Below are positions 25,708-33,884 of a stretch of DNA of 64,000 nt, in pieces. The position numbers and the translations under genes are program-made. The DNA lies in assembly GCF_009932555.1 (NCBI RefSeq), contig NZ_BLJO01000005.1:525556-589555 (forward strand), given 5' to 3'. The DNA comes from Steroidobacter agaridevorans (GTDB taxonomy: Bacteria; Pseudomonadota; Gammaproteobacteria; Steroidobacterales; Steroidobacteraceae). The notes under the pieces are model-generated. The model was not told the DNA's origin. It saw nothing but the letters and a program-made list of their open reading frames with translations, and searched no databases. Numbering within the stretch: the first letter of the stretch is position 1; each line of letters begins with the position of its first letter.

Positions 25708-25854
25708 TTACTTCTTTTGCGGCGTGCGGACCACGGTGGCACCGGCCTTCTTGCTGGCCTTCTTCTTGCCGACCTTCTTCTTCGGAGCAGCCTTCTTCGG
25801 GGCGGCCGTCTTTTTCTTGCCGGCCTTCTTGCTCGCCTTACGCTTCGTTGCCAT
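25708..25854 (-). CDS. Histone H1-like Lys/Ala-rich small basic protein
   Basis: A 48-residue ORF starting at ATG 25854, with GGAGAG five bases upstream, and ending at TAA 25708. About 40 percent of residues are Lys, in repeats such as 'KKAGKKKTAAPKKAAPKKK', ending in 'VVRTPQKK'. This composition matches the C-terminal domain of eukaryotic H1 and bacterial H1-like or AlgP-type DNA-binding tails. It should bind DNA or RNA electrostatically. It is shorter than most annotated bacterial H1-like proteins but has its own ribosome-binding site. It lies between the hydrolase gene and a divergent kinase gene. Confidence 0.82.
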   Translation of the reverse strand: MATKRKASKKAGKKKTAAPKKAAPKKKVGKKKASKKAGATVVRTPQKK

Positions 25855-25965
25855 GGTTACTCTCCGGGTTAGTCCCAATTCAGTCAGATTTCAGTTTTGA
25901 GTCACGTTATTCACGTGCCTGCGCATATTACACGGTAGCGCCTTCCTGATGCATGATGGCGGTCG

Positions 25966-28623
25966 ATGGAAAACGGCAACAACATTCACGAACAAGTCAC
26001 GACCATCGTCGCGCACGCGCGTGGCCTCAGCACGCAGGACCGTGGCGACTACGTGCGGCGCGCCTGCGGAGCCGATGAAACATTGCTGTCGCATGTCCTG
26101 CAGGCGCTTGGCGATGCACTCGGCGAGAAGGTGGCGCAGGAGCAAGGCTTCTGGGATGACGTCGCGGCCGGCGAAAGCGCGCGTACATCGCCACTGGAAA
26201 CGCTCGAAGGTCAACTGCTCGGCCGCTATCGCATCGTGCGCAAACTCGGCTCCGGCGGCATGGGCGACGTGTATCTCGCCGAGCGCGCCGACGAGGAGTA
26301 TCAGCAGCGCGTCGCGCTGAAGATCGTACGCGGCGGCCTGTTCTCGCCGCAGATTCAGAGCCGCCTGCGCATGGAGCGGCAGATCCTCGCGACGCTCCAG
26401 CACCCCAACATCGCGCGCCTGCTCGACGGCGGTCGCGCGCCCGATGGCACGCCGTATCTGGTCATGGAGTACATCGACGGCGAGCCCATCGACACTTATT
26501 GCGACCGTCGAAGGCTGTCCGTGGCAGAGCGCTTACAGCTGCTGCGGACCATTTGCGGCGCGGTCCACTACGCGCATCAGAACCTGATCGTGCATCGGGA
26601 CCTGAAGCCCAACAACATCCTGATCACTCCCGATGGGGTGCCCAAGCTGCTGGATTTCGGCATCGCCAAGCTGCTCGACTCGCGACACTCGGCGCATACG
26701 CTGGCAGTCACGCACTTCGAGTACCGGGTGATGACGCCGGCGCACGCCAGCCCGGAGCAGGTGCGCGGCGATGTGATCACGACTGCCAGCGACATCTATG
26801 TGCTCGGCGTGCTGATGTACGAATTGTTGTGCGGCCGGCGGCCGTTCCACCTGGTCGGCACCAGCCTCACGGACATGGAGCGGATCATCTGCGAGCAGGA
26901 GGCCTTGCCGCCGAGCGCGATGGTCGCGCGCGTCATGGACGAGTCGCCGGAATTGATGGCGGACCTCGCCTCGCATCGCTCAACCACCGCTGCTCGCCTG
27001 CAAAAGCAGTTGCGCGGCGACCTCGACAACATCATCGGCATGTCGATGCGGAAGGACCCGGAGCGTCGCTATGCCTCCGCGGAGCAACTCGCCGCGGATG
27101 TCGAGCATCACCTGAACGGGCAGCCCGTTCTCGCAACCAGTGACACTTGGGTCTATCGAACTCGCAAGTTCATCAAGCGACACGCGCTGTCGGTGACGGC
27201 CGGCGTTGCGGTGGTCATCACGCTCGCTGCGTTCTCGGCAGTGACGTACATCCAGGCGCAGAAGATTGCGGAGGAACGCGACGTTGCGACGGCCGAGCGC
27301 ACGCGCGCGGAGCAGATCTCGTCGTTCCTGGTCGAGCTGTTCGAGCTGTCCGATCCGTCGCGGAGTCGCGGCAATCAGGTGACGGCGCGCGAGATGCTGG
27401 ATATCGGCGCGCGGCGCATTCGATTCGGTCTCAACGATCAGCCGGAAACGCGGGCCACGCTGTTGGGAACGATCGGGCGCGTTTACGGCAGCATGGGGCT
27501 GCACGAGAGCTCCGTTGAACTGCTGCAGGATGCGCTGGACTCGCGCATTCGGATTCACGGCGAGCGTCATCCTGAGGTTGCGCAGGCCCGTGCCGCACTT
27601 GGCCTAGCCTTATGTGAGCGCGGCCAGCTCGACGCCTGCTCGCAGCAACTCGATGCGGCGCTGGCCATGCAGAAGGAATTGCTAGGGGCCGATGCGGTGG
27701 CTGTCGCGCCGACATTGCTCGCCCACGGCCGCCTCGCGCAGCTGCGAGGCGATCTCGATGGCGCGGAACGGTACTTCAGCGACAGCCTCGAGATTTATCG
27801 TCAGCACGGTCAGGACCGGACTTCCGCCGCCGCGTCGGTGATGAACGAGCTGGCCGGGCTGTACACCTATCGCAATGACTTCGAGCGCGCGGCCACCTTG
27901 TTTCGCGCGGCGCTGGATATCGATCGGCAGTCGCTAGGCAACGATCACCCTCAGGTCGGCATTCACGTGCTGAACCTCGCCTTCACCTCGCAATCGCTCG
28001 GCAAGCTCGATGAGGCGGCGGGGCTATATACGGAAGCGCTGCAGATCCTTGGAAAGGTGTTGGGCGAGACGCATCCGCTGACATTGGATGCCAGCGCGAA
28101 CTATGGCCGCTTCCTGCATCGTCGCGGCGATCTCGCGCAGGCGGAGCAAGTGCTCGTTCGCGTCGTCGATTTGGATCGCAAGGCGCGCGGCGATCAGCAT
28201 CCTTACGTTGGGCACGATCTCGTGAGTCTCGGCTTGGTGCGTGTAGATGCCGGCAACGCCGCTCGCGCCGAGCAAGACTTCAGCGCCGCGCTCGCCATCT
28301 ACGGCGCCTCTCTGCCCGCAGACCACCCCTTCGCCGCCTCTGCATTGTCTGGCCTCGGCCGCGCTCAGCTGGAACAAGGCCGCTTGAAAGAAGCGGAGCA
28401 AACCTTGCGCCAAGCCTCGCAGATCGCCACCAAGTCCCTCGCAGCCGACAGCCCGCAACTCGCGGCCATCAACAGCTCTCTCGGCCGCACCCTCCTCGCC
28501 CAAGATCGCCCATCCGCCGCCGCACCGTTACTGCGCGAAAGCTATCCGCTCCTCGCGAAGGCTCAGGGCGAAGATGCGGTGATTACGAAGCGGACGAAGG
28601 AAGCGCTGGCGAGTTTGGAATAA
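25966..28623 (+). CDS. Transmembrane Ser/Thr protein kinase with C-terminal TPR repeats
   Basis: An 885-residue protein. Residues 1-80 are a helical N-terminal region. The kinase domain starts near 85 with 'LGSGGMGDVYLAERAD', has the 'VALKIV' lysine, catalytic loop 'IVHRDLKPNNILIT' near 208 and 'LLDFGIAKLLD' near 228. A single span lies near 405-425 ('VTAGVAVVITLAAFSAVTY'). The remaining 450 residues are tetratricopeptide repeats with family-typical patterns ('AATLFRAALDIDRQSLGNDH', 'AAGLYTEALQILGKVLGETH'). Such kinase-TPR proteins are frequent in gliding and complex proteobacteria. No phosphatase or clear target gene is adjacent. It is distinct from the operon kinase at 11078-13420. Confidence 0.93.
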   Translation: MENGNNIHEQVTTIVAHARGLSTQDRGDYVRRACGADETLLSHVLQALGDALGEKVAQEQGFWDDVAAGESARTSPLETLEGQLLGRYRIVRKLGSGGMGDVYLAERADEEYQQRVALKIVRGGLFSPQIQSRLRMERQILATLQHPNIARLLDGGRAPDGTPYLVMEYIDGEPIDTYCDRRRLSVAERLQLLRTICGAVHYAHQNLIVHRDLKPNNILITPDGVPKLLDFGIAKLLDSRHSAHTLAVTHFEYRVMTPAHASPEQVRGDVITTASDIYVLGVLMYELLCGRRPFHLVGTSLTDMERIICEQEALPPSAMVARVMDESPELMADLASHRSTTAARLQKQLRGDLDNIIGMSMRKDPERRYASAEQLAADVEHHLNGQPVLATSDTWVYRTRKFIKRHALSVTAGVAVVITLAAFSAVTYIQAQKIAEERDVATAERTRAEQISSFLVELFELSDPSRSRGNQVTAREMLDIGARRIRFGLNDQPETRATLLGTIGRVYGSMGLHESSVELLQDALDSRIRIHGERHPEVAQARAALGLALCERGQLDACSQQLDAALAMQKELLGADAVAVAPTLLAHGRLAQLRGDLDGAERYFSDSLEIYRQHGQDRTSAAASVMNELAGLYTYRNDFERAATLFRAALDIDRQSLGNDHPQVGIHVLNLAFTSQSLGKLDEAAGLYTEALQILGKVLGETHPLTLDASANYGRFLHRRGDLAQAEQVLVRVVDLDRKARGDQHPYVGHDLVSLGLVRVDAGNAARAEQDFSAALAIYGASLPADHPFAASALSGLGRAQLEQGRLKEAEQTLRQASQIATKSLAADSPQLAAINSSLGRTLLAQDRPSAAAPLLRESYPLLAKAQGEDAVITKRTKEALASLE

Positions 28624-28635
28624 CTCAGTCCCAGG

Positions 28636-28818
28636 TCACAAAAGATAGTTGGATTCGTCGGCAAACGTCGGGCGCGTGGGCCAAACCGGACACAACTCCT
28701 CGACGACGGCCATCAGATCGTCCAGCGCCTGGAACGGATCGGCAGGCGCGTCCGCCGACTGATTGACGCCACCTTCCGCGACGATCGGAGCGTCAGTCGA
28801 TTTCTTGGAGGAGCTCAT
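28636..28818 (-). CDS. Small acidic protein coupled to the nucleotidyltransferase gene
   Basis: A 60-residue ORF beginning at ATG 28818 inside the end of the nucleotidyltransferase gene (26-base overlap, different frame). It is acidic and mostly hydrophilic up to 'DPFQALDDLMAVVEELCPVW', then 'PTRPTFADESNYLL'. The overlap suggests translational coupling. No family recognised; a partner or antidote of the nucleotidyltransferase is possible. No transmembrane or signal sequence. Moderate confidence that it is real. Confidence 0.5.
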   Translation of the reverse strand: MSSSKKSTDAPIVAEGGVNQSADAPADPFQALDDLMAVVEELCPVWPTRPTFADESNYLL

Positions 28819-29332
28819 CGAGCAGTTCCGTACGGTCGAATAACTGAAAGTACTCGCGTACTTCCTTCATGTCCACGGTGTTCCGGTTGGCTCGCAACAA
28901 TGCCCGGATGTCTTCCATGTCTCGCGTGCGGCGCGCGTCATTCACCCACCCCTGGAGTTTGAAACCAATCAGCCCTTCGGTGCTGATGACACGCAGGCCG
29001 CCAAAAGATGTCTTCACGTCTCTGGCGCCCGCCAGCAATCTACGGGCAATCGGGCGGCTCGCATATAGGAAATCCACGCGCTCGTCCTTGCGGGAATAGT
29101 TACCTGCATCGGCGCTCCGATGCAGGCAGTCATAACCGAGGCGCATCATGGCCACATGAACGTCGTCCGCCCTATCAGAGTCGACCAGCAGATCCACATC
29201 TTGCGTCGCTCTCACGACGTTATGCGACGCCAGTGCCAGGCCGCCGATCAGAGCGAACTGCGCGTCGATGCCTCGCAGCGCCGTGGTGACTTCGGCGATC
29301 TGTCTTCCTAGACGGGAGACTGGCGCCGCCAT
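28793..29332 (-). CDS. Nucleotidyltransferase-fold protein (AbiEii/DUF6036-like)
   Basis: A 179-residue protein starting six bases after the ilvA stop. It contains the polymerase-beta-type motif 'FALIGGLALASHNVVRATQD' followed by 'VDLLVDSD', with the GG and paired Asp residues that bind metal and nucleotide. The rest is helical ('LLRANRNTVDMKEVREYFQL'). Related proteins act in toxin-antitoxin or abortive-infection pairs, or as tRNA-modifying toxins, but many family members have other roles. Its tight spacing with ilvA suggests shared transcription, and it overlaps a 60-residue ORF downstream. Confidence 0.75.
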   Translation of the reverse strand: MAAPVSRLGRQIAEVTTALRGIDAQFALIGGLALASHNVVRATQDVDLLVDSDRADDVHVAMMRLGYDCLHRSADAGNYSRKDERVDFLYASRPIARRLLAGARDVKTSFGGLRVISTEGLIGFKLQGWVNDARRTRDMEDIRALLRANRNTVDMKEVREYFQLFDRTELLDELLQEID

Positions 29333-29338
29333 TGCTTC

Positions 29339-30859
29339 TCACCCACCCAAGAACATCTTGTACGCCGAATTCTCCGTCTCCTCCGCGTACACGTATTTCA
29401 GTTCGCGCACGTGCAGGTCGAACTCCGTGCTTTCGGAGGGCGGGATCTGGACGCCGACGAGGACGCGGCCGTAGTCGGAGCCGTGGTTGCGGTAGTGGAA
29501 CAGGGTGATGTTCCAGCGGGTGCCGATGGCGTTGAGGAACTTCAGCAGGGCGCCGGGGCGCTCGGGGAATTCGAAGCGGAACAGGCGTTCGTTGTCGAGG
29601 CCGCGGGCGTGGCCGCCGATCATGTAGCGGACGTGCAGCTTGGCGACTTCGTTGTCGCTCATGTCGTGCACGGTGTAACCCGTGTCCTTCAGTGACTTGA
29701 TGGTCGCTTCTTTCTCGCGACGGCCGTCGCTCAATCCGAGGCCGACGAACAACTGCGCGGAAGCCGTGTCGCTGTAGCGATAGTTGAATTCGGTGATGCT
29801 GCGACGGCCGAGCGTCTCGCAGAAGCGCAGGAAGCTGCCCTTCGCCTCCGGAATCTCCACCGAGATCAGCGCCTCGCGCTGGCCGCCGATGTCGGCGCGC
29901 TCCGCGACATGGCGCAGACGATCGAAGTTCACATTCGCGCCGCAGTTGATGGAAATGAACGTGCGATCGCGGCACTGCTCGCGCTGCACGTAACGTTTGA
30001 TACCGGCCACCGACAGCGCACCCGACGGCTCGACGATGGTGCGGTTCTCTTCGAAGATATCCTGCATGGCCGCGCAGATCTCATCCGTGCTGACCAGGAT
30101 GATCTCATCGACATACTCGCGCACCAGACGAAACGTTTCCTCGCCGACCCGGCGCACGGCAACGCCGTCAGCAAAGATCCCGACGCGATCCAGCGTGACG
30201 CGCTTGCCCGCCTGCATGGATTTGTACATCGCATCGGCGTCGTCGGGCTCGACGCCGATGATCTTGATCTTTGGAAACAAATACTTCACATAGGCCGCGA
30301 CCCCGGCGATCAGACCGCCGCCGCCGACCGCGATGAAGATGGCGTCGATCTGCTCGCCCGCGCACTGGCGCAACAGCTCCATGCCTATGGTGCCCTGACC
30401 GGCGATCACATCCGGATCGTCGAACGGATGAATGAACGCCAGCTGGCGCTCGCCCATCACCTTCATTGCATGCTCGTACGCCTGATCGTAATCGTCGCCA
30501 TGGAGCACGACCTCGGCGCCGTGATCCAATACCGCCTGTACTTTGATCTGCGGCGTGGTCTGAGGCATGACGATCGTTGCCGGAATGCCGCGACGCTTGG
30601 CGGCCAGCGCCACGCCCTGGGCATGATTACCGGCTGAGGCGCAAATCACACCGCGCTTGGCGGCCGTGTCCGACAGGTGTGCAATCTTGTTGTAGGCGCC
30701 GCGAATCTTGAACGAGAAGACCGGCTGCAGATCCTCCCGCTTGAAGAGAATGCTGTTGCCCAACCGGCGGCTGAGCCGCGGCGCGGCGTCTAGCGGAGTG
30801 GCGATGGCAACGTCATAGACGCGCGCTTTGAGAATACGTTCGAGGTAATCGTGGGACAT
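29339..30859 (-). CDS. ilvA: Threonine ammonia-lyase (threonine deaminase), biosynthetic
   Basis: ATG 30859 ('MSHDYLERILKARVYDVAIA') gives 506 residues, the usual length of the gamma/betaproteobacterial enzyme; longer frames add unrelated sequence. The PLP lysine lies in 'PVFSFKIRGAYNKI' near residue 55. The PLP phosphate loop is 'GGGGLIAG'. The C-terminal 180 residues form two ACT-like regulatory domains ('RREALISVEIPEAKGSFLRF' and 'RLFRFEFPERPGALLKFLNA'), the site of isoleucine feedback inhibition. The enzyme converts threonine to 2-oxobutanoate, the first step to isoleucine. The acetolactate synthase genes lie 18 kb away in the same window. Confidence 0.95.
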   Translation of the reverse strand: MSHDYLERILKARVYDVAIATPLDAAPRLSRRLGNSILFKREDLQPVFSFKIRGAYNKIAHLSDTAAKRGVICASAGNHAQGVALAAKRRGIPATIVMPQTTPQIKVQAVLDHGAEVVLHGDDYDQAYEHAMKVMGERQLAFIHPFDDPDVIAGQGTIGMELLRQCAGEQIDAIFIAVGGGGLIAGVAAYVKYLFPKIKIIGVEPDDADAMYKSMQAGKRVTLDRVGIFADGVAVRRVGEETFRLVREYVDEIILVSTDEICAAMQDIFEENRTIVEPSGALSVAGIKRYVQREQCRDRTFISINCGANVNFDRLRHVAERADIGGQREALISVEIPEAKGSFLRFCETLGRRSITEFNYRYSDTASAQLFVGLGLSDGRREKEATIKSLKDTGYTVHDMSDNEVAKLHVRYMIGGHARGLDNERLFRFEFPERPGALLKFLNAIGTRWNITLFHYRNHGSDYGRVLVGVQIPPSESTEFDLHVRELKYVYAEETENSAYKMFLGG

Positions 30860-30926
30860 ACAGGCCAGGATACCGCATTCCTGCAATAATGCGCGCCGCT
30901 GCCGCCGGCTCACTCTGAACGTCCGC

Positions 30927-32252
30927 ATGAACGATTCGACCAACCGTCTTACACGCCGCGACCTGATTGCTTCTTCCTTGGTGACATCCTTGGGCGCCGC
31001 CGCCCTGGGTGGATCCGCGCCCGCCGCTGCCCAGCCGATCGGCAGCATGCCGGCCACCACCAAGGAGCTGTGGCAATGGTTTCGCACTCAGCCGGTGCTG
31101 GACCTGCAACGGACCTATCTGGACGTCGCCACCGCCGGCCCGACGCTGCGCGCCGCGATGGCGACCGAATATCGCGTCCGCGATTCGCAAAGCCTGAACG
31201 TGGCTTCGTTCGCCGAGGGACAGTGGAGCGCCGAGAGCACGCGCATCGCCACCGCATTCGGCGGCTTCATCGGCTGCGATGCGGACGAAATCGTATTTAC
31301 TCGCGGCACCGGCGAAGCGCTCGCGACGGTCGCGAACGGTCTCGACCTGAATGCCGGCGATGAAATCCTCACGACCAATCGTGAGCATCCGGCTGTGATC
31401 AGTCCGTGGCTGCTGCTGGCCAGGCGCCGCGGCATCGTCGTCAAACAGATCGATCTGCCGGCGCCGCTGAGTGGCCCCGAGCAAGCGCTCGGCTTGTTTG
31501 CCGGCGCCGTCACCGATCGCACCAAAGTGCTCATGTTCTCGCACGTCCAGTATGCGGACGGCACGTTGATGCCCGTTCAGGAGCTGTGTCAGTTCGCCCG
31601 CAGCCGCAATCTGATCAGCGTCGTCGACGGCGCGCAGGCGCTCGGCATGCTGGATTTCCAGCTGCGCGATCTGGGCTGCGATTTTTATGGAACGTCATTT
31701 CACAAATGGCTCGGCGGCAGCAACGGCACCGGCATGTTGTATGTGCGCCGGGACATGCTCGATCGCATCTGGCCCTCATTGCCGCGCGGCATCGATGCCT
31801 CGCCGCCGGTGATCACGCCGACGCAATCGAACGGTCACGTCGGCGCGCCGGCGGCACTGCATAAGTTAGGAAACATTGTCCCGCTGAGCTGGGCGCCGCT
31901 GCGTGGCGCCGAAGTGGCGCTGGGTTTTCATCAGCAAGTCCTGCGCAGCCGGATCGAGGCGCGCATTCGTGAGCTGACGATCTACGCACGGCTGCGCTTG
32001 CAACAGTTGCCGGGCGTCGAAGTGCTGACACCGAATCGCCCGGGCTTGTGGGGCGGCATCCTGTCGTTCCATGTGCCCGGCCGCCTGGCCTCCGATATCA
32101 CGCTCGGATTGGTACGCGGTCATCGCGTGTTTGCACGCGACATGCAATGGCCCGGCAAGAGCGAAGGCGCGGTCCGAATTTCGCTGCACGCGTTCAACAC
32201 CCACGATGAAGTGGACAAGCTGTTCGCGGGCCTGCAGCAAGTGCTGCGCTAG
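30927..32252 (+). CDS. Tat-exported class V aminotransferase family protein
   Basis: A 441-residue protein with an N-terminal twin-arginine signal ('RLTRRDLIASSLVTSLGAAA'), followed by a class V aminotransferase domain: 'FTRGTGEALATVANGLDLNA', 'DGAQALGMLDFQLRDLGCDF' and the PLP lysine in 'TSFHKWLGGSNGTGML'. It is most similar in style to isopenicillin N epimerase-like and cysteine desulfurase-related proteins. Export of a PLP enzyme by Tat in folded form makes mechanistic sense, as the cofactor is loaded in the cytoplasm. It is divergent from ilvA with a 67-base gap. Substrate unknown. Confidence 0.88.
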   Translation: MNDSTNRLTRRDLIASSLVTSLGAAALGGSAPAAAQPIGSMPATTKELWQWFRTQPVLDLQRTYLDVATAGPTLRAAMATEYRVRDSQSLNVASFAEGQWSAESTRIATAFGGFIGCDADEIVFTRGTGEALATVANGLDLNAGDEILTTNREHPAVISPWLLLARRRGIVVKQIDLPAPLSGPEQALGLFAGAVTDRTKVLMFSHVQYADGTLMPVQELCQFARSRNLISVVDGAQALGMLDFQLRDLGCDFYGTSFHKWLGGSNGTGMLYVRRDMLDRIWPSLPRGIDASPPVITPTQSNGHVGAPAALHKLGNIVPLSWAPLRGAEVALGFHQQVLRSRIEARIRELTIYARLRLQQLPGVEVLTPNRPGLWGGILSFHVPGRLASDITLGLVRGHRVFARDMQWPGKSEGAVRISLHAFNTHDEVDKLFAGLQQVLR

Positions 32253-32254
32253 TC

Positions 32255-32674
32255 ATGGTTGAGCTGAATTATCTGCTGATCATGGGCAGCTTGAGCGGGC
32301 TGGTCGCGGTGCTGGCCCACTCGGTGATCCAATCCCTTTACGAGCTGATCCGCTCGGGCGGCACGCAGATGAGCACGGTGAGTTTCACCGACGCGTTCCT
32401 GCACCTGATCTGCGGCACCGGCCTCGGGCTGCTGTTCTGGCTGAGCTGGGGATTGGCCGGCATGGTCGACGTGCCCTGGTGGATCCGGGGCTTGTCGTTC
32501 GCGATGCTCTGCTGGGTGCCGGTGTCGTTGCCCGCAGTGGTCGCTGCTTGGATCAGCGTTGCGCCGGAACGCGGGCTGTCGACCAAGACGATGGCGCTGA
32601 TGGCGTCGCGCTGGGCAACGACCTGCCTGATCGCGGGCCTGGCCTGCGCCTGGAGTTGGGAGCGCGCTTTATAA
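32255..32674 (+). CDS. Small integral membrane protein
   Basis: A 139-residue protein starting two bases after the stop of the aminotransferase gene. It has about four hydrophobic spans ('LLIMGSLSGLVAVLAHSVI', 'LHLICGTGLGLLFWLSWGLA', 'LSFAMLCWVPVSLPAVVAAW', 'TTCLIAGLACAW'). No named family recognised. Its close spacing indicates co-transcription with the aminotransferase, possibly as a membrane partner, although no sequence feature links the two functionally. Confidence 0.7.
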   Translation: MVELNYLLIMGSLSGLVAVLAHSVIQSLYELIRSGGTQMSTVSFTDAFLHLICGTGLGLLFWLSWGLAGMVDVPWWIRGLSFAMLCWVPVSLPAVVAAWISVAPERGLSTKTMALMASRWATTCLIAGLACAWSWERAL

Positions 32675-32786
32675 AACAGCGACTCGGGCATCCTGCCACT
32701 CGCGCTGTGGCGCATAGGGAAAAGGCGCGACTTTTCCCCTGCGCTCGCCACCTGCGGTGGCGGGCACATCCCTGTGCCTGGGTGGC

Positions 32787-33665
32787 TTAGCGATCGAAGA
32801 ACTCGCGGGCCACGGACGTGAACCGCTGCGGGGCTGCGCTCAGGAAGCCCTGGCCATAGTCGGGCAGATCGAGCATCGAGCCATTCGGCAGCGATGCGCG
32901 AGCGCGTCCCGAGTGCTCCCAGAACTCATCCTTCAAGCGCAGCACCAGCGCCGACTGTTTCACCAGCGGCAGGCGCTCCGACGCGGAATATTCGACCATC
33001 GCGACGAACGAGCGCGCACCGCTGTTGCCGGCCCGCAGCCGATCGCTCAGCTCATCGGTCAAAGCACCGATGGGCGCGCCCGGCCCGCGACGCTCGACGA
33101 TCCGGCGCCATTCGTCGGACACGTCGCTGCCGTCTTCACGGGAGCCCGGCGACGGCACATTCTGCAGCAGTGATGCGCGATCCTGCGCGGAGTAGGACGG
33201 CACGCCCCACAGCATCACGCGACGGATCGTCTGCGGACGGGTAATAGCGAGCTCGGCCGCAACCAGTGCACCGAGCTGATAACCGGCGAGATCGACGCTG
33301 CGCAGACGCAGGCTCTCGATGAAATCGCCGATCGCGGCGGCCAGGTCGGCGACGCTCGCCTTGCTGCTGGCCGGGTCGGAATTGCCGTGCCCCGGCAGGT
33401 CGGGCGCATAGACGCTCCGATCGTGTCCCAGCTCGCGCAGGATGGGCGCGAACAAGCGGCCGGATCCGCCACTGTGATGCAGGCAGATAACCGGTGTACG
33501 CTCGTCGAAACCGCCGCCCGACGGGTAGGCCGTGGACAGATGAATCTGGCCATGACGGCTCTCGGCGTAGGAACGGCGCACGTGCACGACGGCGGGCTGG
33601 GGCAAAGGCAGGCGATTACGATACTTGGCTTGGATCACTCGAAGTCCCCTTTTCTGACGCTCCAT
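32787..33665 (-). CDS. Alpha/beta hydrolase fold protein lacking catalytic Ser and His
   Basis: ATG 33665 has GGAGG ten bases upstream and gives 292 residues. The fold is clear: 'VICLHHSGGSGRLF' (oxyanion loop), 'SVYAPDLPGHGNSD', and the strand-turn-helix 'VDLAGYQLGALVAAELA'. The nucleophile position of that elbow is Gln, not Ser (G-Y-Q-L-G instead of G-X-S-X-G). Near the C-terminus, 'DLPDYGQGFLSAAP' has Gln where hydrolases have the catalytic His. It is therefore a probable non-hydrolytic member that may bind a ligand or use another chemistry. Monocistronic, divergent from an S9 peptidase gene. Confidence 0.8.
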   Translation of the reverse strand: MERQKRGLRVIQAKYRNRLPLPQPAVVHVRRSYAESRHGQIHLSTAYPSGGGFDERTPVICLHHSGGSGRLFAPILRELGHDRSVYAPDLPGHGNSDPASSKASVADLAAAIGDFIESLRLRSVDLAGYQLGALVAAELAITRPQTIRRVMLWGVPSYSAQDRASLLQNVPSPGSREDGSDVSDEWRRIVERRGPGAPIGALTDELSDRLRAGNSGARSFVAMVEYSASERLPLVKQSALVLRLKDEFWEHSGRARASLPNGSMLDLPDYGQGFLSAAPQRFTSVAREFFDR

Positions 33666-33884
33666 GCGATCGACGCCTCCGTGCGAGTTGAGCGTGGCTC
33701 TAGCGAGCCGTGCGCGCGGGTCGCGCATTTAAGCGGGGCCGCGCACTTGCTGGACAGTCGAAAGTGTACGTAGCGATGACAGCGAAGAAATGGACCCACT
33801 TCTCAGCTTGCACAGCAGGGCCAGACGCTTGGATAGACTAATGTCAATTGCACGGACTGGATTCGAACAGCACGAGGCACACCG

